Positions 48,409-56,304 of a stretch of 64,000 nucleotides of DNA are shown piece after piece (the stretch's first letter is position 1; the number at the start of each line of letters is the position of its first letter). The notes under the pieces were generated by a model. That model ran no database searches. It had not been told where the DNA came from and saw only the letters and a program-made list of their open reading frames with translations. The translations under genes and the position numbers were made by a program. The stretch comes from Lewinellaceae bacterium. GTDB taxonomy: Bacteria > Bacteroidota > Bacteroidia > Chitinophagales > Saprospiraceae. Location of the stretch: assembly GCA_016708875.1 (NCBI GenBank), contig JADJFA010000002.1, forward strand, positions 62,001 through 126,000, given 5' to 3'.

Positions 48409-49410
48409 TTACTTTTTCTTCCATTGCATCACCTGTTCTGCAATCAATAGAAATAGCGCGGCCAATAATAACCACGGGAAATAATATATTTTTCTGCTCG
48501 TGGCATTTGCCGTCACCGCACTTTTTTGGAGCCGGCTCACCGCGTTTTTAATGGTTTCGATGGCCCGGTTTGAATCTCGAAGATTTAGCACCACTCCCCC
48601 ACCCGATTCGGCCAGCGATTGCATAAGTGTTTCGTTCGCAGAGCTCCGAACTGGTTTTCCTACTCCATCTCTCCGGAAGCCACCTTGCCCTATGGGTATA
48701 TTCGCTCCGCCTGCTGAACCTACACCCACTGGAAAAATCAATACCCCCGCCTCATAGGCTTCGCGTACCCTTTGCAAAACTTTTTCTTCATGGTTTTCGC
48801 CATCGCTGATGAGGACAATGGCGCGGCCTGCTTCTGAATTGGTTTCGAGTAATCGTTTGCAAGATTCAATTGCTGCCCCTATATCGGTGCCCTGATCTGT
48901 AATAAAGTCTGGATGTGCGTTTCTGGTAAACATCAACAAAGCCTCATAATCAGTTGACAACGGCATCTGCGGCAATGCCTCTCCCGCAAAAAACACCAAT
49001 CCAAGACGCTCACCATCAAGTGCCGGGGTCAAGCGCTGGATGAAGCTTTTGGCTTGCTCCAGCCTACTTGGCTTCACATCAGTGGCCAGCATACTGTTCG
49101 ATATGTCCAGCGCAATGACCACATCAGCACTGTTTTGGGTTTTGCTTTCTTCTTTTTCAATCCGCACTGGACTGGCAAGGGCTAAAATCACCAACACCAA
49201 GCCACCCACAAACATTAAATTTTTTCCCCAAAACCGATTTGCTGAAAACCCTTGCAACAAGCGCTCCTCCAGTGCCGGCGAACCCAAACGCCGCAAAGTG
49301 CGCTGCCGCCAACGCCAATATGCCCATAGCAAAAGTGCCTGCAAGGGGACGATGGCCAGCAGATAAAGCAGATCAGGACTTTCGAAGAATAATGTTGACA
49401 ATGTGGTCAA
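48409..49410 (-). CDS. batB: BatB-like von Willebrand A membrane protein
   Basis: 333 residues. N-terminal transmembrane segments (LLYLLAIVPLQALLLWAYW and LMFVGGLVLVILALASPV), then a VWA domain with a complete MIDAS motif DISNS (Asp102, Ser104, Ser106), TDIGAAIE and SDGENH. A C-terminal transmembrane helix (YYFPWLLLAALFLLIAEQ) follows. Topology matches BatA/BatB proteins, which expose the metal-binding VWA domain to the periplasm and are associated with stress tolerance. Transcribed after batA with a 156-base spacer that holds a tandem REP-like repeat. Confidence 0.9.
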   Translation of the reverse strand: MTTLSTLFFESPDLLYLLAIVPLQALLLWAYWRWRQRTLRRLGSPALEERLLQGFSANRFWGKNLMFVGGLVLVILALASPVRIEKEESKTQNSADVVIALDISNSMLATDVKPSRLEQAKSFIQRLTPALDGERLGLVFFAGEALPQMPLSTDYEALLMFTRNAHPDFITDQGTDIGAAIESCKRLLETNSEAGRAIVLISDGENHEEKVLQRVREAYEAGVLIFPVGVGSAGGANIPIGQGGFRRDGVGKPVRSSANETLMQSLAESGGGVVLNLRDSNRAIETIKNAVSRLQKSAVTANATSRKIYYFPWLLLAALFLLIAEQVMQWKKK

Positions 49411-49500
49411 TGTTATCCCGCCGTCGCGCTGCGCGCTATGGCGGGTAAAAATGTGGTCAATGTTATCTCGCCTTCGCGCTGAGCGCTATGGCGAGTAAAA
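49401..49500. repeat. Tandem 50-bp REP-like palindromes (copies 2 and 3, inverted)
   Basis: Two adjacent 50-base units (49401-49450 and 49451-49500), each ATGTGGTCAATGTTAT plus a hairpin plus GTAAAA. They differ at four positions. CCCGCC pairs with GGCGGG in the first, CTCGCC with GGCGAG in the second, so a C-to-T change on one arm is matched by G-to-A on the other. Same family as 32840, 50609 and 60953. Confidence 0.75.
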
Positions 49501-49513
49501 ATGTGGCACGCTT

Positions 49514-49570
49514 CGAACCCTTCAAACAACTCAAACCCCTCAAACAACTCAAACCCTTCAAACACCTCAA
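49514..49570. repeat. CTCAAAC/TTCAAAC low-complexity tandem repeat
   Basis: Six or seven irregular units of TTCAAAC / CTCAAAC, directly abutting the batA stop codon (49567-49569). Confidence 0.55.
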
Positions 49571-50556
49571 ACCGTAATCACACGCAATGGCCCCCAACGC
49601 AGCGCCATTTCAAGTAATAACAAGCAAAAAACAGTATTTAAAAACCAAAAAAACAGTTCCGAAGTACGACGTACCGAAGTTGTTACCACCTTAGTTTTTT
49701 CCAAATTTTCAATCTCGCCGTAAATTTCTTCCAAATCCGAAACAGAACGTGCTCGGTAAAATTTCCCATCCGTTATCGAGGCCATTTCTTCCAAAAGCCG
49801 CGTGTCAAAAGTCATCTGGCGCGTTGCAAAAGCAAAACTTCCGTTCGCGTTTTGATAACTTGGAGACTGTACGAGTCCGTCGGTTCCTATCCCAATAGTA
49901 TAGACGCGCACTCCCAGGGCTTTGGCTGCTGTCGCTGCGGTTAGCGGCCCTAAATCGCCCGCATTATTTTCACCATCGGTGAGAAGTAACACGATTTTAC
50001 TTTTCGAATCGCTTTTATCCAAATGTCGCACCGCAGTGGCCAGACCCATTCCAATAGCGGTTCCATCGGGCAAACGACCCACTTGCAGGTTGTTGATGAA
50101 AGCTTGCAAGATGCGGCGATCATTTGTCAAGGGACATTGCGTGAACGCGCCTCCGGAAAACACCACCAGGCCAAGTTGGTCATAAGGCCTTCGACTGACG
50201 AAGCTTGCCGCCACTTCCTTGGCCACTGTCAGGCGATCCGGGCGAAAATCTTTGGAAAGCATACTGGGAGAAATGTCCATCACCAGCATTATATCTATCG
50301 ACTCGGCCACAATTTCCTCTTCATGCCACAACAATTGGGGCCGCGCCATTGCAATGATTATCAGTGCCACAACCAACCAGCGTATGAATTGAATCCAGTT
50401 TCGCGCATAGACGACCCAGGTTTTTATGCCCTTCATTGCCGTTAGCCGCGAAACTTGCAAAGTGACATGCCGCCGCTTGGCAGCCCGCCGGTACTGATAG
50501 ATCAGCAAAGGCAGGAGCAACAATAGAAAAAGCCAAAGCGGTTGGGCGAATGCCAT
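49567..50556 (-). CDS. batA: BatA-like von Willebrand A membrane protein
   Basis: 329 residues from the ATG at 50554-50556. Upstream in-frame sequence is a translated quasi-repeat and was excluded. N-terminal membrane segment (LWLFLLLLLPLLIYQYRRA) and a second (WIQFIRWLVVALIIIAMARP), VWA domain with MIDAS DISPS (Asp94, Ser96, Ser98), TDGENN, and a C-terminal transmembrane helix (LFFWFLNTVFCLLLLEMAL). Predicted to work with BatB and the MoxR ATPase. Confidence 0.92.
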   Translation of the reverse strand: MAFAQPLWLFLLLLLPLLIYQYRRAAKRRHVTLQVSRLTAMKGIKTWVVYARNWIQFIRWLVVALIIIAMARPQLLWHEEEIVAESIDIMLVMDISPSMLSKDFRPDRLTVAKEVAASFVSRRPYDQLGLVVFSGGAFTQCPLTNDRRILQAFINNLQVGRLPDGTAIGMGLATAVRHLDKSDSKSKIVLLLTDGENNAGDLGPLTAATAAKALGVRVYTIGIGTDGLVQSPSYQNANGSFAFATRQMTFDTRLLEEMASITDGKFYRARSVSDLEEIYGEIENLEKTKVVTTSVRRTSELFFWFLNTVFCLLLLEMALRWGPLRVITV

Positions 50557-50561
50557 TAGGT

Positions 50562-50607
50562 GGTGATTGGTGTAATGGTGATTGGGTGTAATGGTGATTG
50601 GTGGATT
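50562..50607. repeat. TGGTGATTGG-TGTAA tandem quasi-repeat before batA
   Basis: Three units of GGTGATTGG(G)TGTAAT with a period of about 16-17 bases, immediately upstream of the batA ATG and next to a REP-like copy. Confidence 0.5.
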
Positions 50608-50608
50608 G

Positions 50609-50642
50609 TTTACCCGCCGAAGCCAAAAGCGACGGAGGGGTG
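50609..50642 (+). repeat. REP-like palindrome, copy 4
   Basis: TTTACCCGCCGAAGCCAAAA followed by GCGACGGAGGGGTG. Same family as copies at 32840, 49401-49500 and 60953. Confidence 0.6.
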
Positions 50643-50699
50643 ATTTGTGGTGCCTGGTCTTGGGAGTTTTCGGTTGTATACGATAAAAATTGGGGCAAA

Positions 50700-51671
50700 T
50701 CACAATGGTTCGTACTTTCCGGAAGCAGGTTTTTTAAGAATTGGTTTTGGTGATGAAGGCTTTTTTGATTCCTGCATTTTGGCTTGACCTGGCGCGACCA
50801 ATTCCCGCGCTTTTACCAGAACAGCCTCATGTGTAGCCTCTGGCGGTTCGGATTGAGCATATTTTACCAAATCTGTTCTTTGTAAAAGTTCGTTCAAGTC
50901 AGGCCGCAAATCAGGAGGAAAATCTGTGTTTGTCAACATTTTCTGAATCTCGGCGGTAGTTGATTCCAATGCAGCAATGCCAAAACGGGTTTCCAGATAT
51001 GCTCGCAAGATCAGGCTGAGCTCGGCATAGTGTTCTTTTGCTTGACCGTTTTTCCAAAGTTGCTTTTGCTGGAGTTGGGAGAGCTGATGCAAAGCCAATT
51101 CACTTGCTGAAACAGGAGGCGCAACAGGAGCAGTTTGAAGCACAACAGGCTGTGACTTGCGCTCATCTTTCCGAATCCACCCGTATAACAACAAGAGCAG
51201 CGCCAATCCTCCAGCCGCCCAGAGCCAATAGTCCATCCATGATGCAGGTTCTCGGCGAATGTCCCGGATTTTTGCCATATCGGTGATCTCTCTTCCGCCG
51301 CGCGTAGGGAAAACATTGAGCGTCAATTTGTTGGTTTCCAATGGTTTGCCTACACCAAGTCGAACGTAGAGTGGAGGCAAATCCAACATAGCACTGTCGA
51401 AAGCAATCAGCGTAAATCGCCGCATCCATTGTGCCCCGCTGCGCCTCCAGGTAGAACGCCCAATAATGTTGGAAGCGGGAAAAACGTCTGCCCAAGGACT
51501 GAAATCCACGTCTTTAGGTTCAACATTCAGGCCTGTAACAATTACGAGAAGCGATGTGGTATCACCCGTTTCGATGCGCTCTGGTTTTAAAGATGCGAAG
51601 GCCTTTGGCTGGGCGGATAAGTGAAAAGTTGCAAGTAGGCAAGTGGCAAGTAACAGCCCAACAGGTGACAT
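50700..51671 (-). CDS. Bat-cluster membrane protein (DUF4381/BatD-like architecture)
   Basis: 323 residues from the ATG at 51669-51671, which opens a signal peptide (MSPVGLLLATCLLATFHLSA). A periplasmic beta domain (about 20-140) is followed by one transmembrane helix (YWLWAAGGLALLLLLYGWI) and a cytoplasmic helical part (YAELSLILRAYLETRFGIAA, TAEIQKML). This layout is usual for the small gene between DUF58 and batA in Bacteroidota Bat clusters. Part of the signal-peptide core is encoded by a CAAGT-type quasi-repeat (51621-51654). Confidence 0.7.
   Translation of the reverse strand: MSPVGLLLATCLLATFHLSAQPKAFASLKPERIETGDTTSLLVIVTGLNVEPKDVDFSPWADVFPASNIIGRSTWRRSGAQWMRRFTLIAFDSAMLDLPPLYVRLGVGKPLETNKLTLNVFPTRGGREITDMAKIRDIRREPASWMDYWLWAAGGLALLLLLYGWIRKDERKSQPVVLQTAPVAPPVSASELALHQLSQLQQKQLWKNGQAKEHYAELSLILRAYLETRFGIAALESTTAEIQKMLTNTDFPPDLRPDLNELLQRTDLVKYAQSEPPEATHEAVLVKARELVAPGQAKMQESKKPSSPKPILKKPASGKYEPL
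51621..51654. repeat. GCAAGT quasi-repeat encoding a signal-peptide core
   Basis: GTTGCAAGTAGGCAAGTGGC followed by AAGTAAC: three GCAAGT units. On the minus strand they translate as LLATCLLATFH in the DUF4381-like protein. Confidence 0.6.
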
Positions 51672-51729
51672 CTCCGAGGCACGAGGAGGTGTCACCTCAA
51701 ACCCCTCAGTCGAAAAAAAACACAAATGC

Positions 51730-52614
51730 TTACCCATGCGCTACAATTTTGGAGCGTTTGGAAAAAAACTGCAACAACGCATTCGTATAGGGTTGATGTG
51801 TTCCGACACTTAAAAAGTCGGCCCCAGCGCGTCGAAACAGGCTTTGGGTTGCAGCCGTATGGGCCTGAAAAGAGTACCAATACTGCCGCCTTAGTTCAAA
51901 ACTTGTAGTATCCACCCAGATTTGTTCGCCCGTTTCGGCATCAGCCACGCGGAGCACGCCCACATCCGGCAAATCGCGCTCCAACGGGTCCCAACAGTGG
52001 ATGCCAATGCAGTCATGTTGTTTTGCAAGCACACGCAAAGCCTCCTCATAATTTTCATCCAAAAAATCGGACAAAACGAAACAGACGCAACGTTTTTTCA
52101 CCCCAGTATGAATATAGCGCAGGGCTTTCCCCAGGTCGGTTTTCTTCCCAACAGGTTGAATATTAAGTACTTCCCGGATAATCCGTAGAATATGTTGGCG
52201 ACCTTTTTTGGGAGGAATGTACAATTCGATATGGTCTGAAAAAAGCATCACTCCCACCTTATCATTGTTGGCAATGGCCGAAAAAGCGAGCACCGCACAT
52301 AGTTCGGTCAGGTATTCAGCCTTAAACTGGGCGTGACTGCCAAACACCGCCGAGCCGCTCACATCCACTACAAGCATAACCGTGTTTTCCCGCTCTTCTT
52401 CAAACACTTTGATGAACGGTTCGCCGGTCCGCGCTGTTACGTTCCAGTCAATGGCCCGCACATCGTCGCCTTCCTGATACACCCTCACGTCACTGAACGA
52501 CATCCCCTTGCCCTTGAACGCGCTTTGATAGCCGCCCGTAAACAGGTGACTGCTCAAGCCCTTGGTCTTGATTTCTATGCGGCGTACTTTTTTGAGCAAT
52601 TCGTTAGTATCCAT
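51730..52614 (-). CDS. DUF58 domain protein (Bat operon)
   Basis: 294 residues, intact. DUF58 signature around residues 38-60 (GMSFSDVRVYQEGDDVRAID, then WN) and a VWA-like metal site DVSGS (Asp84, Ser86, Ser88). Soluble and cytoplasmic. Encoded just after the MoxR ATPase as in most MoxR-VWA clusters, where the ATPase is thought to act as a chaperone for the VWA proteins. Confidence 0.92.
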   Translation of the reverse strand: MDTNELLKKVRRIEIKTKGLSSHLFTGGYQSAFKGKGMSFSDVRVYQEGDDVRAIDWNVTARTGEPFIKVFEEERENTVMLVVDVSGSAVFGSHAQFKAEYLTELCAVLAFSAIANNDKVGVMLFSDHIELYIPPKKGRQHILRIIREVLNIQPVGKKTDLGKALRYIHTGVKKRCVCFVLSDFLDENYEEALRVLAKQHDCIGIHCWDPLERDLPDVGVLRVADAETGEQIWVDTTSFELRRQYWYSFQAHTAATQSLFRRAGADFLSVGTHQPYTNALLQFFSKRSKIVAHG

Positions 52615-52640
52615 CTTTCTTAAAATACGGGTTTGGTTAG

Positions 52641-52762
52641 AACACCGAAAAAACTGACACCGCCGATACCACCGATTTTTTTTCGATCAGTTCCTATACC
52701 CGAAATTCGAGCACCCAGAGAAACCTTTCGGTGGTGTCGGCGAGCACGGTTTTTTCGGTGTT
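52641..52762. repeat. 36-bp imperfect inverted repeats between moxR and the DUF58 gene
   Basis: Left arm 52641-52676 starts AACACCGAAAAAACTGACAC; right arm 52727-52762 ends GGTTTTTTCGGTGTT. The arms are imperfectly complementary over their full length. Further GGTATCGG units follow to 52808. The 198-base spacer contains no gene. Confidence 0.6.
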
Positions 52763-52812
52763 AAAAAACAAACTCGGCGGTATCGGAGGTATCGGCAAAA
52801 TCGGTGTTCAAA

Positions 52813-53808
52813 TCACGGAATAACAATCGTGCTCAAAACCTTTGCAATGATTTCCTCCTGGCCAATATTCTCCGCCTCCGCCTCGAACGTAAGTCCAACA
52901 CGATGGCGCAAAACATCGGGGCAAATGGCCCGAACGTCATCGGGTGTTACAAAACCCCGGCGGTTGAGAAATGCCATGGCACGCGAGGCTTTTGCCAAAG
53001 CTAAGGTGGCACGTGGGGAGGCGCCATAACTGATAAGCGGAGCAACTTCTCCCAGACCGTATTCGGTTGGTTGGCGGGTAGCAAATACAATTTGCAGGAT
53101 ATACTGCTCTATCTTTTCATCCAGATAAATTTTCTGGACAGCCTCACGAGCTTGAAGTAAGGTCTTGACGGACAGTATTTTATGTACTGCTGGTTCTTCG
53201 TCGTTGAGGTTGCGACGCATGATCATACGCTCCTCCTCAAACGTTGGATAACCAATTTTCACTTTTAGCAAAAAACGGTCAGCCTGCGCTTCAGGAAGTG
53301 GGTAGGTGCCTTCTTGTTCAATCGGGTTTTGAGTAGCGAGCACGAGAAAAGGCTCTTCGAGTTTGAAGGTTTGTTTCCCAATGGTGATTTGTCGCTCCTG
53401 CATGGCTTCCAATAAAGCGCTTTGCACTTTAGCGGGCGCCCGGTTAATCTCGTCGGCCAGCACGAAATTGGCAAAAATGGGGCCTTTGCGCACCGTGAAT
53501 TCAGAGGTAGCGGGGCTGTAAATCGTTGTGCCCACCACATCGGCAGGTAAGAGGTCGGGAGTGAACTGGATACGACTGAAATGTGCATCTACAGCCTGAG
53601 CCAGGGTCTTTATGGCCAGGGTTTTGGCCAATCCAGGCATCCCTTCAAGCAGGATATGACCCTTGGTGAGCAGTCCAATGAGTAGACGATCCAGCATTTG
53701 CTCCTGACCCACAATTACATTGGCCGTTGCTGCTTTTAATTTTTCGAGGAACGCGCTTTCGGTTTTGATAAAATCATTGAGCGCGTCCATGTTGGCGGGT
53801 TTCTGCAT
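52813..53808 (-). CDS. MoxR-type AAA+ ATPase (Bat operon)
   Basis: 331 residues from the ATG at 53806-53808; the longer frame adds an unlikely N-terminus. Walker A GMPGLAKT (56-63), Walker B VLADEI (116-121), sensor-1 ATQNP, and the AAA_lid GYPTFEEERMIM. First gene of the minus-strand cluster moxR, DUF58, DUF4381-like, batA, batB, RCC1, batC. Role: AAA+ chaperone that matures or regulates VWA proteins. Confidence 0.94.
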   Translation of the reverse strand: MQKPANMDALNDFIKTESAFLEKLKAATANVIVGQEQMLDRLLIGLLTKGHILLEGMPGLAKTLAIKTLAQAVDAHFSRIQFTPDLLPADVVGTTIYSPATSEFTVRKGPIFANFVLADEINRAPAKVQSALLEAMQERQITIGKQTFKLEEPFLVLATQNPIEQEGTYPLPEAQADRFLLKVKIGYPTFEEERMIMRRNLNDEEPAVHKILSVKTLLQAREAVQKIYLDEKIEQYILQIVFATRQPTEYGLGEVAPLISYGASPRATLALAKASRAMAFLNRRGFVTPDDVRAICPDVLRHRVGLTFEAEAENIGQEEIIAKVLSTIVIP

Positions 53809-53955
53809 TGAATTGATTGATATGGTTCGTCGTAAAAACGGGAAACGATGCCATTTCCAAATGATTATAGAAATAGCCCAAAGCAGGTTGTGAAAGAACA
53901 ATTTTGGTGGTAAACCCTGATATCAGTATTGCATTACAAAATCCGCATAAATTTT

Positions 53956-54957
53956 CTAGAAATGCTGCCAAACAATCCTATGCGTCACAGTGGCCCGCCC
54001 GTTTTCAGAAATTCTGGCAAAATAGATACCATTGAGAAGTTCAGGCACCAATTTATTGTAACCCTTGACCAAATTTTTGCTAAACACAGGTCGCCCGTTG
54101 AGGTCAAACAATTCCAGTTGTCCGTCCGCATCCTTCAAATTTATTGAAAGCCATTCGAATGCGGGGTTTGGATAAATCTGTGGCGGATTATAAAAAGACA
54201 GGTTTGCCGTAGAAACTGCAATTTTCCAAGCCTCATACAAACGCTGAAGCGAGTCAATGGGTTCCATACCAGTGGGCAACGAAGGCACATTGAGGTCAAG
54301 CCAGAAATTATCGCCGGAATCGCCCGGTTTAGCCACGCGGACAAAAGCAGATAGTGAAGACGTGCCGTTTTGCAGACAACGACTATCCGCACCCGGCACG
54401 TTCGCACCTTGCAGACAAGCCATCAATCGGTCGGAAAGCGGGCCTGTGGCAGCCAAAAAGCGGGCTTCCATGCTGTCCAGTATTTCGGGACCAAGCAGGA
54501 TGTTTCCCTGAATGGAATAGTTTACACCCGTTTTGTGGCCTTTCCAATCAAGACAATTGCTCCCTGTAAGCGCAGCAGAACGTGGATGGCCTTGAGGATC
54601 AAAATCAACCACACCATACTGACGGTTTACCCAGGCAAACGGCCCTTGTACATCGTTGGATTTCAGCCAGTTGACAATTTCTGTAGGCGAAAGCCCCTCT
54701 TCCATGCGCAGCCGGGCATTGGCTTGATTTGTTGCATGCCAGTACGATTGGGTATGGATCGCACCGCGCCCGGGCAAAATATCGCTTATGATGATAGCGC
54801 CTCCTGCAATCTGGCTACCGTCTAGGCAACTCGCGCCAGCACTTCCGATTTCGCCTGTGATGGTGTCCACGGCTACAATGGAGAAGGTGTCTTGCGATAC
54901 GGCTTTGGTACTGAGGAATAACAGGACAATGAATGCATAAAAGTTTTTCATACTCAT
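53956..54957 (-). CDS. DUF1028 family protein with signal peptide and T9SS sorting domain
   Basis: 333 residues. Signal peptide MSMKNFYAFIVLLFLSTKAVS, then a DUF1028 (Ntn-hydrolase-like) domain: DTFSIVAVDTITGEIGSAGA, GRGAIHTQSYWHATNQANAR, LTGSNCLDWKG, and a C-terminal T9SS domain (IYPNPAFEWLSINLKDADGQ ... LLNGIYFARISENG). DUF1028 proteins resemble self-processing N-terminal nucleophile hydrolases, but activity is not established. T9SS targeting puts this one on the surface or outside the cell. Confidence 0.88.
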   Translation of the reverse strand: MSMKNFYAFIVLLFLSTKAVSQDTFSIVAVDTITGEIGSAGASCLDGSQIAGGAIIISDILPGRGAIHTQSYWHATNQANARLRMEEGLSPTEIVNWLKSNDVQGPFAWVNRQYGVVDFDPQGHPRSAALTGSNCLDWKGHKTGVNYSIQGNILLGPEILDSMEARFLAATGPLSDRLMACLQGANVPGADSRCLQNGTSSLSAFVRVAKPGDSGDNFWLDLNVPSLPTGMEPIDSLQRLYEAWKIAVSTANLSFYNPPQIYPNPAFEWLSINLKDADGQLELFDLNGRPVFSKNLVKGYNKLVPELLNGIYFARISENGRATVTHRIVWQHF

Positions 54958-55043
54958 TTAGACAAAAGTTGAAGAGTAAAAATAGAAACAAAGTTCGATT
55001 CACCTATTTGATATTCCAAAGCAAATAGGGTTTTTTTTCACGA

Positions 55044-55111
55044 GTTCATTTGGATGGCTACTATCCAATGTCTAAGCGTCATCGGATAGTAGGCCATCAC
55101 ACCAAATGAAC
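55044..55111. other. Long imperfect hairpin 3' of the Ppx/GppA-like gene
   Basis: The left arm 55044-55066 starts GTTCATTTGGATGGC; the right arm 55084-55111 ends CACCAAATGAAC. TACTATCC / GGATAGTA and GTTCATTTGG / CCAAATGAAC pair exactly, with a small bulge. It lies 15 bases after the gene's repaired stop. No T-run follows on the minus strand. Confidence 0.55.
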
Positions 55112-55125
55112 CACTACGCCCCCCT

Positions 55126-56140
55126 TTAAAGATTCAACAAAAACCCAATTGTAAAATTAGCATCCCAGTCGAACACATATTGCTTGCAGCCTGTGCCTTC
55201 TGCAACAGCCGCGTAGATATTAAGGCCAGCTTCCTTGCTTAGCGCCATCGGCCTTATAATCGGCAGGGGCTTTCAATACTGTATAGCGCTCTTTCCCATT
55301 GCGGGTTTGCTTGGCAAGTTCATAGGGCACACCACCGATGATAAAGCAAGTGCTGCGCAAGTTGGAAGGAATTTGACCGGCCTTGCCTTTTACCTCTTGA
55401 AATACTGCTCCTGCGTTTAGATTGTTTTGGTAATATTTGGCGCCTGGGGCCTCTAAAGCACCATTTGGCAGCCAGGAGATTTTTGTGTTACCAGAGCCGA
55501 TATCCACCACAAAACTGCGGTTTTGGAAAGTCGGCGGAAGGGCTGAGCGCAGGGCAAGTTTTGCTTCTTGCTCAGGTGTTACCACGTTTACCACATATCC
55601 CATGGTTTGCAGTGCAGCATTGATCTTGGGCATGATGGCTTCCTTTTGTGCGCCACTGCTCACCACGAAATGGATATCGCGCGCGCCTACACCGAAGCCG
55701 ACCATGTCAGATATGTACCGACGAAGGCCGCTTTTCACATCCTCGTCTGTGGCGAGGCCTTCCTTGACGAGACTCACGCCAAATTCTGCCTTTTCAAGTT
55801 TCCAGTTTTTTTTGCTGTCTATCTTGACAATGAATGAGTTAAATCCTGTTGCACCCAATTCCACTACGCCTTTGAGTTTGCCGCCTACCGGAGCTGGTGC
55901 AGTGTAATTAAAGGGATCTGGGGTAAATGAAGTAGAAGATTTTCCCCAAGAAGTGGAAGTGCTGCCGCTATTGTCGCCAGAAGTGTTGGGAGCGTTCGAT
56001 GTAGTAGGTTGTTCCGTTTGATCTGATCCGCCTGTGCCGGGAATGTTGCAGCCGGGAAGGAATTTTTTTACTGCAAAAAATACTGCTACTACAATGAGCA
56101 GGGTAATGAGCAGTCGCGAAAAGGTGGTTAGTCGTGCCAT
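55126..56140 (-). CDS. Membrane-anchored Ppx/GppA-like (ASKHA-fold) protein (one frameshift)
   Basis: About 338 residues when one base is restored near 55243, extending the C-terminus by ~35 residues (LSKEAGLNIYAAVAEGTG ... FTIGFLLNL). N-terminal transmembrane anchor (about 6-24), Ser/Thr/Pro-rich linker (35-80), then an actin/Hsp70-like ATPase fold: phosphate-1-like GVVELGATGFNSFIVKID (91-108), EQEAKLAL, phosphate-2 VVDIGSGNTK (211-220), and FIIGGVPYELAK. The order resembles exopolyphosphatase/pppGpp phosphatase, but the first motif lacks the usual Asp (ELG instead of DLG). Function unknown; a periplasmic orientation would leave no ATP. Confidence 0.75.
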
Positions 56141-56304
56141 AGTTTGTTATTGTTTATGTTGATTTGTTGTAAATAGTTTATCACTTCAACCCAAAGGGAC
56201 AAAAAATTGGTAGTCTTATGAACGATCTTTATTCGAGCACCGTTCCTTAGGTACGAAAATGCAATTGTTTTTCCGATCAGAAGGAACAGATAATTTTGCA
56301 AACC

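Noticed and set aside
49401..49500. Tandem 50-bp units considered as a minimal CRISPR or attachment site
   Set aside because: Only two adjacent units without spacers; the sequence belongs to a dispersed palindrome family.
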